DNA of 64,000 nt from Rhodococcus wratislaviensis (GCF_900455735.1 NZ_UAUI01000024.1:124001-188000), one strand, 5' to 3'. Counted from the first letter of the stretch, positions 41,583-53,484 are shown. Made by a program: numbers and translations. The notes: a model not told the origin generated them from the sequence alone.

Positions 41583-42941
41583 TTACTGAATGAGTTCCTG
41601 CACGCGCTCCTGCGCCGCCTGCATGGTTGCGGCCGGGTCCTTGCCGTAGTAGACGGCGTCCTCCACCGCCTGGCCGAGGATGTCGTCGGCCTGCACATAG
41701 CTGTTGCCGGGATACGACTCCCAGGCCTCGAGCTTGTCGAGCTGGCCGAGATTGGGAGCCAGGAGGGGGTTGTCGTCGGCCCATTTCTTCAGCGATGCCG
41801 GATCCTGGGTGAGGGACGGGCGCAGCGGAAGGTAGCCGATCTTGCTGGAGATCTCGGTGTACGCGTGGTCGCTCGTCATGAACTTGATGAACTCCCACGA
41901 CGCGCGCTGCTTCGCCGGGTCCTGCGAGAACGTGAACAGAGCCGACCCCGAATTGGTCGGCACGGCGGCATGGCCTTCGAAGGCGGGCATCGGTGCGGCA
42001 CGCAGGTCCCAGCCACCGGTCGCCGCCGACTTCATGAACATTCCCTGCAGCGCCGACGTCTGCAGCTGAATCGCCACGTCGCCCTTCGCGAAACTCTCGT
42101 ACTGGGTGGTCGAGTCGAGGTTGGCGAGGACGCCGTCGTCGTACATCTGCCGCAACGCAGTCACCGCCGACACCGCACCGGGCTCACCGAATTCGATGGT
42201 CTTGCGGTCCTGCGACAGCACATCGCCGCCTGCCGAGCGGAACAGCGCCTGCATGCACCAGTTTCCTCCCTTCACCGAGCACGACACGGACAGCGCCGGC
42301 TTGCCCGTCGCGGCGGTCACCGCCTTGGCGGCGGCTGCGACTTTCGGCCACGTCGACAGATCGGCGTCGGCGGGCAGCCCGGCTTTCGCGAGGGCAGTCG
42401 CGTTGTAGAAGAGGGTGGGTGTGGAGAACACGTAAGGGATGCCGTACGTTTCGCCGTCCCAGTCGCCGAGGGTCGCGGCCCGGGGGTGGAACGGGTGCTC
42501 CCCACCGAACGTCACGTCCACGGCCTCGGTGCCGAACAGTCCGTCGAGTGACTGGGCGCCGAGTTCGTTGACGGCGAAATCGAGCGTGTCGAAGGTCAAT
42601 TGGGCAACGTCGGGGGGCGATCCGGCGAGCATCTGTGTCTGCACGCTACTCGCGGTTCCGGCGCCGGACGTGCCGCTGCCCTGCGGCGGCTGGGCCTTCA
42701 CATGGATGTTCGGGTGCTGCGCCTCGAAGTCGGCGACGAGGCCGTTGATCGTGTCGGACCAGAGCCCGGCCTGTTGGAGGTTGTACGACTCGAAGACGAT
42801 GTCGACCTGCTGGTCGGGTCCCAGTTCCGGGACCGGTGCGCCGGTGCCCGAAGCGCCCGGCGCGGCCCCGCCGGTGGCACAGCCGGTCAGCGCGGCGGCC
42901 ACGGCCGCCACTACGACGGCAGAGAATGTCGACCTACGCAT
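41583..42941 (-). CDS. ABC solute-binding lipoprotein (CUT1/UgpB-like)
   Basis: The 452-residue protein has a lipoprotein signal ending LTGC (Cys21). The family body follows: VDIVFESYNLQQAGLWSDTINGLVADFE, PPDVAQLTFDTLDFAVNELGAQSLD, YGIPYVFSTPTLFYNATALAKAGL, GDVAIQLQTSALQGM and SWEFIKFMTSDHAY. It is the extracellular receptor and delivers the ligand to the two permeases. Its ATG overlaps the stop of the ATPase gene (TGATG). The UgpB-like character suggests a sugar- or glycerol-phosphate type ligand, consistent with the phosphatases beside it. Confidence 0.93.
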   Translation of the reverse strand: MRRSTFSAVVVAAVAAALTGCATGGAAPGASGTGAPVPELGPDQQVDIVFESYNLQQAGLWSDTINGLVADFEAQHPNIHVKAQPPQGSGTSGAGTASSVQTQMLAGSPPDVAQLTFDTLDFAVNELGAQSLDGLFGTEAVDVTFGGEHPFHPRAATLGDWDGETYGIPYVFSTPTLFYNATALAKAGLPADADLSTWPKVAAAAKAVTAATGKPALSVSCSVKGGNWCMQALFRSAGGDVLSQDRKTIEFGEPGAVSAVTALRQMYDDGVLANLDSTTQYESFAKGDVAIQLQTSALQGMFMKSAATGGWDLRAAPMPAFEGHAAVPTNSGSALFTFSQDPAKQRASWEFIKFMTSDHAYTEISSKIGYLPLRPSLTQDPASLKKWADDNPLLAPNLGQLDKLEAWESYPGNSYVQADDILGQAVEDAVYYGKDPAATMQAAQERVQELIQ

Positions 42942-44109
42942 CACGCTGCTCCTGTTGCGGAAAGTGTTTCGGAAGAGTGCCCCACGGCCCGTGGGGCCGA
43001 GGAGTCGAAATCGGTGAGTTCGGGGACGTCCACCCATTCCAGGCGGCGTCCGGTCGCGCGGTCGAAGAGGTGCACGTCGGTGGGATCCGCGGTGAGGACG
43101 GCGGATCGATGGGCGCGCAATGCAATCGGTCGCGGCGCTCGCACGCAGACCGTGGCACCCCCGACCTCGCAGTACGCGACCTGTTCGCTGCCGAGATTCT
43201 CGACGGACGTGACGTCGGCCGACAGCCGCACCCCGAGATGATCCGCAGGGTCGGCGACGCGGAGATGCTCCGGCCGGATGCCCAGGACGATGTCGCGGCC
43301 TTCGGTCTGTCCCGGCCACAGAGGTGCGGTCACGCCCTCGGCGGACGCGACCACCGTGCCGTTCACCGTGCGGACGCGTGCGTCCAGCAGGTTCATTGCG
43401 GGACTGCCGAGAAAACCGGCGACGAACACGGACGCCGGCCGGTCGTAGACGTCCTCGGGTGTTCCGACCTGTTCGAGTCCGCCGTTGTTCAGCAGGGCGA
43501 TCCGTGTCGCCATCGTCATCGCCTCGACCTGATCGTGGGTGACGTACACGAACGTGGCCCCGAGTCGGCGATGGAGTTCGGTGAGTTCGCGCCTCGTCGC
43601 GGTCCTGAGCTTGGCGTCGAGGTTGGACAGCGGCTCGTCCATCAGGAACGCCTTCGGATTGCGCACGATCGCGCGCCCGACCGCGACGCGTTGCCGCTGG
43701 CCACCGGACAGTTCCTTCGGCTTCCGGCCGAGCAGGTGCGCGATGTCGAGTTGCTGCGCGACGGCCTCGACGCGCTCGGCGGCCTCCGACTTGCGCATCT
43801 TCTTCACGCGCAACGGAAACGCGAGGTTCTTCGCGACGCTGAGGTGCGGGTAGAGCGCGTAGCTCTGGAAGACCATCGCGACGTCGCGGCGTCGCGCGGG
43901 CGCGGCGGTGATGTCGTCGTCGTCGAGCAGGATCCGTCCGCTGGTCGGTTCGAGCAGGCCCGCGAGCATCCTCAGCAGCGTGGTCTTTCCGCATCCGCTG
44001 GGCCGAGGAGGACCAGGAAGTCGCCGTCCCGGATGTCGAGGTCGATGTTGTCGACTGCGGTGAAATCTGCGAACTTTCGACTCAGATTCTCGATCCGAAT
44101 CCTGCCCAT
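42941..44109 (-). pseudogene. ABC ATPase (UgpC/MsmK-like) with a frameshift in the Walker A motif
   Basis: From ATG 44109 the sequence reads MGRIRIENLSRKFADFTAV and VDNIDLDIRDGDFLVLLGP. A base is then missing from the G run at 44000-44002 (read as C on the coding strand), and SGCGKTTLLRMLAGL continues in another frame. The rest is complete: Q-loop QSYALYPH, signature LSGGQRQRVAVGRAI, Walker B FLMDEPLSNLD, and a C-terminal MOI-like domain. One inserted base repairs it to about 389 residues. As given, no active ATPase is made; a homopolymer sequencing error is a strong alternative. Confidence 0.87.
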
Positions 44110-44257
44110 TGGCCTCTCCCGATGAAATGACGTTACCCAATCTCGGCGAGACGGGGAATTTCGTTACATCGGTAGTTAGCCAGGGTCAGGTTAATGGTGG
44201 GCGAATGGCTGTCCAATCATCGGTGATGCTTCGCGCAACGGCTGTAGCAGGATGCCG
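44110..44257. promoter_or_regulatory. Spacer between RpiR gene and ABC operon with a possible repeated site
   Basis: GAAATGACGTTAC (starting about 44124) and GAATTTCGTTAC (starting about 44156) are imperfect direct repeats within 50 bp upstream of the ATPase start. They are candidates for RpiR binding. The evidence is only repetition and position. Confidence 0.4.
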
Positions 44258-45127
44258 TCACGGATGGATCAGCGGCACAATCTGTTTGAAAGTCTCGGCT
44301 GCCGCCTCGGCCGAGCCGCCCCGCGCCCGGCAGACGGCGATCTGCAGGCTGATGAGGAACGCGAGCTGCACCACCGTGGCCGAGGCGCCCAGGCCGCCCC
44401 AGGGTCCGCTGCCGCCACCGATGACCAGTCCGATGTCTGATTTCTCCACGAGGGTCGAACGGGCGTAGCTGGTGACACCGATGACCGTGGCCCCCGCCGC
44501 CCGGGCCGCCTCGACCGGGCGCAGGGTGACGGAGTTCAACCCGCTGTCGCTCACCGCGAGGCACACGTCGCGGGACGTCAGGTGTCCGGCAGTCAACTGT
44601 TGGATCACGGCGTCGGTCGGTGCCTCGGCGTGGCGGCCGTTGAGAATGAACCGCACCGCCACGGCTGCCGCCGACGGTCCCGAACCGCCGTTGCCGACGA
44701 CGAGCACGCGCTCCGCCTCCGCGAGCGCCCTCACCGCCCGCTCGAACGAGTCTTCGTCGAGCGGCGCCAGAGCGCCGGCGAGATCCGTCGCCAGTTCGCC
44801 GAATACCGCCCGCACCAGTCCGGCACCGTTCTCTTCGACGGTCAGTGCTCCCGCCGACTCGGTATCGGCCGACCCCAGATCCCTCAGCAGCAACATCCGT
44901 AGGTGTTGGAACCCCTTGAAGCCCAGATTCTGGCACGCACGGATGACGGTGGCGGTCGACGTCTCAGCGTGTTCCGCGACATCGGCTGCCGACCACCACG
45001 CAACATCCTGGGGGCGCTCCACGCACACGTCCGCCACGCGCCGCTCGCTCGGAGCCAGCTTGGGCGCGACGGCGCGGATGGCGGACAACGTGGCCCCCAC
45101 AGGCGGATCGATCGGTGACGCAGTCAT
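44258..45127 (-). CDS. RpiR/MurR-family regulator with SIS domain
   Basis: The 289-residue regulator has an N-terminal HTH (LAPSERRVADVCVERPQDV, then WWSAADVAEHAETSTATVIRACQNLGFKGF by composition). A SIS sugar-phosphate-binding domain follows (RVLVVGNGGSGPSAAAVAVRF, then DVCLAVSDSGLNSVTLRPV). Such proteins sense phosphosugars. It stands directly upstream of the ABC operon in the same direction and is the natural controller. ATG 45127 gives a normal N terminus. Confidence 0.92.
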   Translation of the reverse strand: MTASPIDPPVGATLSAIRAVAPKLAPSERRVADVCVERPQDVAWWSAADVAEHAETSTATVIRACQNLGFKGFQHLRMLLLRDLGSADTESAGALTVEENGAGLVRAVFGELATDLAGALAPLDEDSFERAVRALAEAERVLVVGNGGSGPSAAAVAVRFILNGRHAEAPTDAVIQQLTAGHLTSRDVCLAVSDSGLNSVTLRPVEAARAAGATVIGVTSYARSTLVEKSDIGLVIGGGSGPWGGLGASATVVQLAFLISLQIAVCRARGGSAEAAAETFKQIVPLIHP

Positions 45128-45249
45128 GGGCCTTGAATAACACACCGCGGTGAACGAAGTGTGCGAGAGCGCAAGGCCGGTGACCGATCGCGTGGAGACC
45201 GAACCGTGGAGTGCGGCGAAAGATGCTGTCCCTCAACGGGTACGCAACC

Positions 45250-45555
45250 TCAGTTGAGTGGGACGTTCCAGATGATCGGGACCTGGTCGGTGGGCATGTT
45301 CTCGGCCCGGCGTTCCTGCCGCTGGTCGCGCTGCCGATCGCGGGTCCGGTCGTCGTTGCCACCGGGGATGTCGCGACCGGTGTCAGGGGCCGCCACTGCG
45401 GCGACCGGGTGTTCCGCGGCCGGGGCAACCGCGCCCGCGACGCCGACGGGAAGGACGCCGAGTGCGGCTACAGCCACCACCACGGTCACGATCCGCTTCC
45501 GCAGCGAGCCGCGGTGGGTGCGTCGGTCGTCTTGGTGCGAATGTGTGGCATTCAT
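45250..45555 (-). CDS. Small secreted or membrane-anchored protein (101 aa)
   Basis: A basic N terminus (RRTHRGSLRKR) is followed by a hydrophobic stretch (IVTVVVAVAALGVLPVGVAGA) with an AxA-like signal cleavage site. The mature part is very hydrophilic, with repeated Asp/Arg/Gln (DDRTRDRQRDQRQERRAEN), and ends VPIIWNVPLN. The function is unknown. It is transcribed toward the RpiR gene, just after the sigma/anti-sigma pair. Confidence 0.7.
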   Translation of the reverse strand: MNATHSHQDDRRTHRGSLRKRIVTVVVAVAALGVLPVGVAGAVAPAAEHPVAAVAAPDTGRDIPGGNDDRTRDRQRDQRQERRAENMPTDQVPIIWNVPLN

Positions 45556-45673
45556 GGTCTGAATTCCTGTCCGAGTGCCGCGAACCCGACGTTCACGGCT
45601 ACTCGAACGGTGTCCGCGAGGGCGCGAAACGTTACACCCTGCCGGACATTATTTTTGCGGTGATTTCCCGCAG

Positions 45674-45907
45674 CTAGCGCCACTCCCGGAACGCGGCGAG
45701 CAGGCGGTCCCGCAACGTCGGATCGAGCTCGTCCGGGGGGAGCGCGCCGAGGGTGTGCACCGTCTGCTCGATCTGCTCGAGATAGGTGGCGCATCCCGGG
45801 CATTCGCCCAGATGGGATTCGAATCGGACCCGGGCATCGGGATCCATGTCATCCTCGAGGTAGGCCGTGACGAGTTCGACGAGGTCCTGGCAGTCCATGT
45901 CTTCCAT
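45674..45907 (-). CDS. Anti-sigma factor with zinc finger (zf-HC2)
   Basis: The 77-residue protein carries the HxxxCxxC zinc motif (HLGECPGCATYL) after DCQDLVELVTAYLEDDMD, the layout of ZAS-type anti-sigma factors. It starts 3 bp after the sigma gene and should hold that sigma factor inactive in the cytoplasm until a signal, often oxidative, is received. No membrane segment follows, so it is a soluble form. Confidence 0.9.
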   Translation of the reverse strand: MEDMDCQDLVELVTAYLEDDMDPDARVRFESHLGECPGCATYLEQIEQTVHTLGALPPDELDPTLRDRLLAAFREWR

Positions 45908-45910
45908 GTC

Positions 45911-46549
45911 TCACGCTCCCGTTCCAAGATAATCCTCGAGGGCCTGGCGGACGTGTGCGCGACCCCGATGCAGCAGCACCCGCTGGTTCGCCGGGGTGAT
46001 CGAGAGCATCGCAGACACTTCATCGGCGTCGTAGCCGAGGACGTCGCGCAGCACGACCACGATCCGCTGGCGGTCGGGTAGGTGTTCGAGTTCGCGGCCC
46101 GCGACGTCGAGCACCTCCGCACCGAGAACCGATCCTTCGGGGGTTTCCGGCCAGCTGGTCGGCGGAGTCGCCCAGTGGTGTGGATCCTCCGGGGAGGAGG
46201 CCGGCAGGAACCGGGCCGGGTCCACGGCGGCGCTGCCCGTGTAGGCGGCCAGTGCGGCGTCGAAATCGTGCCGGTCCCGCACTCCCCGTTTCTTGGCGAT
46301 GTTGACGAGTATCCGGAACAGCCAGGTACGGAGTGTGGAGCGGCCTTCGAATCGGTCGATGCCCTGGAGCACGGCGATCCAGGTTTCCTGGACGACGTCC
46401 TCCGCGACTTCGGTGCTGGCGACATATCCGCGCGCCACGCGCAGCATCATCGGCGTGTGCAGGTCGACCAGTTCGGCGAATGCCGACTCATCCCGTGCAC
46501 GGAGAGAGTCGACGAGGCACTGCTCGTGCGAGGTATCGATCTCGGTCAT
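45911..46549 (-). CDS. ECF RNA polymerase sigma factor
   Basis: The 212-residue factor has region 2 (DESAFAELVDLHTPMMLRVARGY, EVAEDVVQETWIAVLQGIDRFEGRSTLRTWLFRI by blocks) and region 4 (EHLPDRQRIVVVLRDVLGYDADEVSAMLSITPANQRVLLHRGRAHVR by blocks). It directs transcription of an unknown regulon under control of the anti-sigma factor directly downstream. ATG 46549 is chosen because upstream codons are not conserved-looking. Confidence 0.93.
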   Translation of the reverse strand: MTEIDTSHEQCLVDSLRARDESAFAELVDLHTPMMLRVARGYVASTEVAEDVVQETWIAVLQGIDRFEGRSTLRTWLFRILVNIAKKRGVRDRHDFDAALAAYTGSAAVDPARFLPASSPEDPHHWATPPTSWPETPEGSVLGAEVLDVAGRELEHLPDRQRIVVVLRDVLGYDADEVSAMLSITPANQRVLLHRGRAHVRQALEDYLGTGA

Positions 46550-46808
46550 CCGCTCCTCCTCGGTGATCGAGGCGCTCCGGAAGCGTGGCCGCGTGAGGCG
46601 GCCGGATGACATCCAACACTACCGATCTCGGCGGCAGCCGTCGATCGGGCGCCCGATCTCGTGGTGGTAGGGCCGAACGGCCCTTTCTCGGCCTCGCGGT
46701 GCGGGGAAGACTCGATGCGGAGGGGTGGCGGGCCGCGGCGACGCGGTAACGGTCGCGGCGGCCCGGGTGCCCCAGGCAACGACCGGACCTGGCCAGGGAG
46801 GGCGACGC

Positions 46809-46976
46809 ATGGACTTTCGGCGAACTCCGCTGGCGCGTTCGGAGAATTACTGGGAGCAGCTGGGGTCAGTGGAGGCTCGCCACCTGGACGGTGCGGAGCG
46901 GGACCGGCCCCCCGCGCCGGACGAACAGGTCTCGCTCGTCGACCACTGTCGAGGTGCCACCCCCGACTCGGCATGA
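46809..46976 (+). CDS. Possible small protein (55 aa)
   Basis: ATG 46809 is preceded by AGGGAGG about 7 bp upstream, a strong ribosome binding site, and the frame (MDFRRTPLARSENYWEQLGS, then an acidic Pro-rich tail) has reasonable composition at its start. No motif is visible. It lies between the divergent sigma-factor gene and the AraC-like gene. Support comes only from the binding site and composition. Confidence 0.4.
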   Translation: MDFRRTPLARSENYWEQLGSVEARHLDGAERDRPPAPDEQVSLVDHCRGATPDSA

Positions 46977-47037
46977 GGAGCCTGAGCGCGGCGAGAAACG
47001 CTAGGCAACTCCGGTGCGACGTGGCACGATTTCGTAT

Positions 47038-47478
<441 letters not shown>

Positions 47479-47491
47479 TTATCGTGATCCC

Positions 47492-47905
47492 ATGGACATC
47501 ACAATTCACCAGACCTACCTGCCGCAGGACGACCCGGACGCCGCTCTGGCTTTCTATCGCGACACTCTCGGCTTCGAGGTCCGCAACGACGTCGGATACA
47601 ACGGGATGCGCTGGATCACGGTCGGTCCGGCCGACCAGCCCGGCACGTCCATCGTTCTGCATCCGCCTGCCGCCGACCCCGGCATCACCGACGACGAGCG
47701 CCGCACCATCGCCGAGATGATGGCCAAGGGCACCTACGCAGCCATCAACCTGGCCACCAGGAACCTCGACGGCGTCTTCGAGAAGCTGCAGGCCAGCGAC
47801 TCCGCGGAGGTCGTTCAGGAGCCGACCGAGCAGCCGTACGGGGTTCGTGACTGCGCCTTCCGCGATCCCGCGGGCAACATGGTTCGTATCCAGGAACTGC
47901 GCTGA
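47492..47905 (+). CDS. VOC-family (glyoxalase/bleomycin-resistance-like) protein
   Basis: The 137-residue single-domain protein reads HQTYLPQDDPDAALAFYRDTLGFEV, then GMRWITVGPADQPGTSIVLHPP and VRDCAFRDPAGNMVRIQEL, a normal VOC fold. Such proteins bind metals or drugs, or act as lyases. It is set between an AraC regulator and a UvrA-like ATPase, a grouping often seen in drug tolerance loci. Confidence 0.9.
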   Translation: MDITIHQTYLPQDDPDAALAFYRDTLGFEVRNDVGYNGMRWITVGPADQPGTSIVLHPPAADPGITDDERRTIAEMMAKGTYAAINLATRNLDGVFEKLQASDSAEVVQEPTEQPYGVRDCAFRDPAGNMVRIQELR

Positions 47906-47957
47906 TCCACGCCGACGGAGACCGCGAATGCGGCTCCGCCCAACAGATGGAGACACG

Positions 47958-50362
<2,405 letters not shown>

Positions 50363-50378
<16 letters not shown>

Positions 50379-50683
50379 CCGCCCCTCACCCATGCGACTG
50401 TCAGACCGTCACGTTCGCCGAATCTGACGAGATGCCTTCCGACGACGTCTTCCAGTCGGGGCAGCTCGCCGGATTCGGCGACGAGGTGCAGGTGTACTTC
50501 GCCCTCTCCGGCGGTCACCGTCGCTCGGCCGCCGGCCAGGTCGATCCAGCCGGATCGTGTGTCCGGTGTCCACTCGCCGCCGTTGCGGCGTCCGAGGTGG
50601 GATACGAGTTGTTTGCCGTACCGTTCGGGGCGGTCGGTGCGGACGGTCGCGTGCGATTCGCCGCCTGTGATGTCGCCGGTCAT
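50363..50683 (-). CDS. DUF2218-domain protein
   Basis: The 106-residue protein matches the small DUF2218 family (VRTDRPERYGKQLVSHLGRR, then GEGEVHLHLVAESGELPRLEDVVGRHLVRF by blocks). The function is unknown; homologues are often near siderophore or redox genes. It ends inside the last codons of the convergent UvrA-like gene and lies 31 bp downstream of the extradiol dioxygenase gene on the same strand. Confidence 0.87.
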
Positions 50684-50714
50684 GTCGGTCCCTTTCGACG
50701 GTGCGTCCCGTGTC

Positions 50715-51680
50715 TCAGTGTGTGCCCGGAACGGGTGGGGTGCCGTGGGTGTGGAATGTCTCGATGGTCTTCATGCCCCACGCTTGACCCTTGGACCGTT
50801 CGGCCTCGGTCCATTCGATGACGTCCCAGTCGGGATCGAGGATCAGCCGCGCTCCGGGGTTGCAGAACTCGATACGGTTGCCGCCCGGCTCGTAGACGTA
50901 GAGGAAGAACGTCTGCTGGATGGCGTGCTTGTGGGGCCCGGTCTCGATGTGGACGCCGTTTTCGAGGAAGACGTCTGCGGCGCGGAGGATGTCCTCGCGG
51001 GTGTCGGTGGCGAAGGCGATGTGGTGCAGACGCCCGTTGCTGCCCGTCCAGTCCTCGGTGTAGACCACGTCGTAACTCTTGTTCGTGAAGGTCAGCCACT
51101 GTCCGGCGATTTTGCCCGTGTTCAGCCGGATCTGTTCGGTGGGACGGCCGCCGAGCACGTCCCGGACGAAGGTTCCGTTGGTCTCGACGTCCGCGGCGAG
51201 GAAGTTCACGTGATCGAGGCGGCGAACCGTGGCGGGCGCGCCCGGGTAGCGTTCGGCCTGGTTCTTCAGCGCCGGCGCGAACTCCGCCGGAGGGGCGGTC
51301 TTCTCGACCTCCCAGTACAGGTCCATCGGGTGACCGTCGGGGTCGGCGAACGTGTAGGTCTTGCCGATACCGGGATCACCGTCGCGCCACCCGAGGCCGC
51401 GTCCGGCGGCTTCGATCGCCGCGACACGGCGTTCCAGTGCCGCGGCACTCGACGTCCGGTAGCCCAGCCGCCCGATGCCCGACGTGTCGTGGGCGGTGAG
51501 CTTGAGGGAGTGGTGCTGGTAGTCGTCCCACGAACGCAGGTACACGCTGTCGCCGTCGGCGGCGACTTCGCGCAGGCCGAGCAGTTCGGTGAAGAACCAC
51601 TTGCTCTCGTCGAAGGTCGGGGTGAACAGTTCGACGTAGCCGAGGTGGGCGATGTCGAAGCGGGCGTCGTCGGTGCTCAT
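50715..51680 (-). CDS. Two-domain extradiol dioxygenase (catechol 2,3-dioxygenase-like)
   Basis: The 321-residue protein has two VOC domains. The second keeps the iron ligands His157 (RLDHVNF), the His219/His220 pair (GRLHHIAF) and Glu271 (PGGNRIEF). Second-sphere residues of XylE-type enzymes are also placed correctly: His252 in KHAIQ and Tyr261 in FLYVYEPGG. It should open a catecholic ring next to the hydroxyls. Its ATG overlaps the stop region of... the next gene downstream is not coupled, but upstream the PrpF-like gene's stop lies within its start (ATGA). Because the partner genes act on 4-oxalomesaconate-type acids, a carboxylated catechol such as gallate or protocatechuate is a likely substrate (inference). 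Confidence 0.92.
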   Translation of the reverse strand: MSTDDARFDIAHLGYVELFTPTFDESKWFFTELLGLREVAADGDSVYLRSWDDYQHHSLKLTAHDTSGIGRLGYRTSSAAALERRVAAIEAAGRGLGWRDGDPGIGKTYTFADPDGHPMDLYWEVEKTAPPAEFAPALKNQAERYPGAPATVRRLDHVNFLAADVETNGTFVRDVLGGRPTEQIRLNTGKIAGQWLTFTNKSYDVVYTEDWTGSNGRLHHIAFATDTREDILRAADVFLENGVHIETGPHKHAIQQTFFLYVYEPGGNRIEFCNPGARLILDPDWDVIEWTEAERSKGQAWGMKTIETFHTHGTPPVPGTH

Positions 51681-52768
51681 GAGTTGTCCTCGGTGTGGGG
51701 GCCGGCGGGCCGGGGGTAGACGGTGCCGTCGAACAGGGTGCGGGCGGTGCGGATCACGGCGGCGCGGCGGATGTCGACGCCGGTGTCACCGGTGTAGGTC
51801 AGGTCGATGTCGACGTCGAAGTACCCGGTGGGGTGTTCGATGCGGACGACGCCGTCGTCGCGGTGACGGCTGAGCCGATCGGCGACCGATCCGGGGATCC
51901 GGACCGCGGTGCCGACGGTGAGCGCTCCGAGCACGCCGATGGCGGTGTGGCACCGCACGGGGATGAACGTGCGGGTGTCGAGGGTGCCGTCGACGAGTGG
52001 GGCGGCGACCAGTGTCATCTTGGGTACGGTCGTGGTGGACACATCGCCGAGGCCCATCAATTTGCCTGCCTGCGAACGGATGTGGGAGATCCGCTCGGTC
52101 AGGTCGGTGTCGGCCTCGAGCTCGTCGGGGCTCTCGTGACCGCTCACACCGAGATCGGCGGCAGCGATGACGACCGTCGGCATGCCATTGTCGATGCAGG
52201 TGACGTCCACTCCGTCGACGGTGTCGACGACGCGGCCGGTCGGGAGCAGCGCCCCGCACGTAGAGCCCGCGGTGCCGGAGAACGCGATGCTGACCGGGGC
52301 GGCGGCGCCGGGCACTCCGGCGATCTCGCAGCTGCCGGCGTATTCGACCTGCCCGCCCGGTGTCGGGAACGTTGCCGTGGCGAAGCCGTCCGAGTTGACC
52401 ATCCGGATCCGGACACTCGTGTGCTCGGAATCGGCCGGCACCAGACCGTGTTCCACGGCGAACGGGCCGACGCCGGCGAGGATGTTGCCGCAGTTCTGCG
52501 CCGACGACACGCGGGCCTGATCCACCGCAACCTGCAGGAACAGGTAGTCGACGTCCGCGCGCGGATCATCCGACGGGCTGATCACCGCGACCTTGCTGGT
52601 GAGTGGGTGGGCGCCCCCGATCCCGTCGATCTGACGGGGATCGGGGGAGCCCATGACACGCAGCAGGAGATCGTCCCGCTCGCGGAGGTCGGAGGGGAGA
52701 TCCGCGGCGAGGAAGAACGCCCCCTTGGACGTACCGCCCCGCATCCAGGTGCAGGCGATGCCGCCCAT
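51677..52768 (-). CDS. PrpF-family isomerase (4-oxalomesaconate tautomerase-like)
   Basis: This 363-residue protein is of the PrpF family: CTWMRGGTSKGAFFLAADLP, GIGGAHPLTSKVAVI, AQNCGNILAGVGPFAVEHGLV and GMPTVVIAAADLGV. Members shift double bonds in unsaturated carboxylic acids (methylaconitate isomerase, GalD tautomerase). Flanked by an RraA-like aldolase and an LmbE-like hydratase, the GalD role (keto-enol isomerisation of 4-oxalomesaconate) fits best. Its stop overlaps the dioxygenase start by 4 bp, and its start overlaps the aldolase stop (TAATG). Confidence 0.9.
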   Translation of the reverse strand: MGGIACTWMRGGTSKGAFFLAADLPSDLRERDDLLLRVMGSPDPRQIDGIGGAHPLTSKVAVISPSDDPRADVDYLFLQVAVDQARVSSAQNCGNILAGVGPFAVEHGLVPADSEHTSVRIRMVNSDGFATATFPTPGGQVEYAGSCEIAGVPGAAAPVSIAFSGTAGSTCGALLPTGRVVDTVDGVDVTCIDNGMPTVVIAAADLGVSGHESPDELEADTDLTERISHIRSQAGKLMGLGDVSTTTVPKMTLVAAPLVDGTLDTRTFIPVRCHTAIGVLGALTVGTAVRIPGSVADRLSRHRDDGVVRIEHPTGYFDVDIDLTYTGDTGVDIRRAAVIRTARTLFDGTVYPRPAGPHTEDNS

Positions 52769-53484
52769 TACAGCGCCTCCTGCTGTTCCAGCCGGTACTG
52801 CTTCTGCGACAGGTACCGCACGCCGAGGGAGTCGAGTACCGGACGCAACCCGTACCGGTCCAGTCCCAGCTCGCCGGCGCGGAAGGACTGTCGCGCGGCC
52901 TCTTCCTTCTCCAGCCGGGCGCGGGAGGCGGCGGCGGTGTCGGCCGCGGCGGCGCGGGGCACGATCACCACGCCGTCGTCGTCGGCCACCACGACGTCAC
53001 CGGCGTCGACGGACACCCGGCCCAGGGTCACGGGAATGTTCACCGCGCCGGCGGTGGCCTTGACCGTGCCCTGTGCGGACACCGCGGTGGACCACACGGG
53101 GAAGCCCATGTCGTTCAGTTCGGCGACGTCGCGGACGCCGGCGTCGATGACGAGTCCGCGGACACCGCGCGACTGCAGGGCGGTGGCGAACAGTTCGCCG
53201 AACATGCCGTCCGTCGACGGGGAGTTGGTGGTGACCACCAGGATGTCGCCGGCGCCGCACTGCTCGATGGCGGCGTGGATCATCAGGTTGTCGCCGGGCC
53301 AGGACAGGACGGTCACGGCGGTGCCGGCGATCCGGGCGCCGGACTGGATGGGCCGGAACTGCGGGCCGGCGAGGCCGGTGCGCCCCTGCGCCTCGTGCAC
53401 CGTCGCGGTACCGAACTCGGCGAGGGCGTCGACCGTGTCGAGGGGTGTCTTGATCGGGTCGGTGAGGATGACGGGGTCTTTCAC
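52768..53484 (-). CDS. RraA-family 4-carboxy-4-hydroxy-2-oxoadipate aldolase-like protein
   Basis: The 238-residue protein has GDILVVTTNSPSTDGMFGEL, GLVIDAGVRDVAELNDMGFPVW (Arg-Asp pair) and GDVVVADDDGVVIVP, the hallmarks of RraA-like aldolases. An extra C-terminal helix set (AASRARLEKEEAARQSF, then RYGLRPVLDSLGV) is typical of LigK/GalC-type enzymes, which cleave 4-carboxy-4-hydroxy-2-oxoadipate to pyruvate and oxaloacetate. It is translationally coupled on both sides within the dioxygenase operon. Confidence 0.9.
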   Translation of the reverse strand: MKDPVILTDPIKTPLDTVDALAEFGTATVHEAQGRTGLAGPQFRPIQSGARIAGTAVTVLSWPGDNLMIHAAIEQCGAGDILVVTTNSPSTDGMFGELFATALQSRGVRGLVIDAGVRDVAELNDMGFPVWSTAVSAQGTVKATAGAVNIPVTLGRVSVDAGDVVVADDDGVVIVPRAAAADTAAASRARLEKEEAARQSFRAGELGLDRYGLRPVLDSLGVRYLSQKQYRLEQQEAL

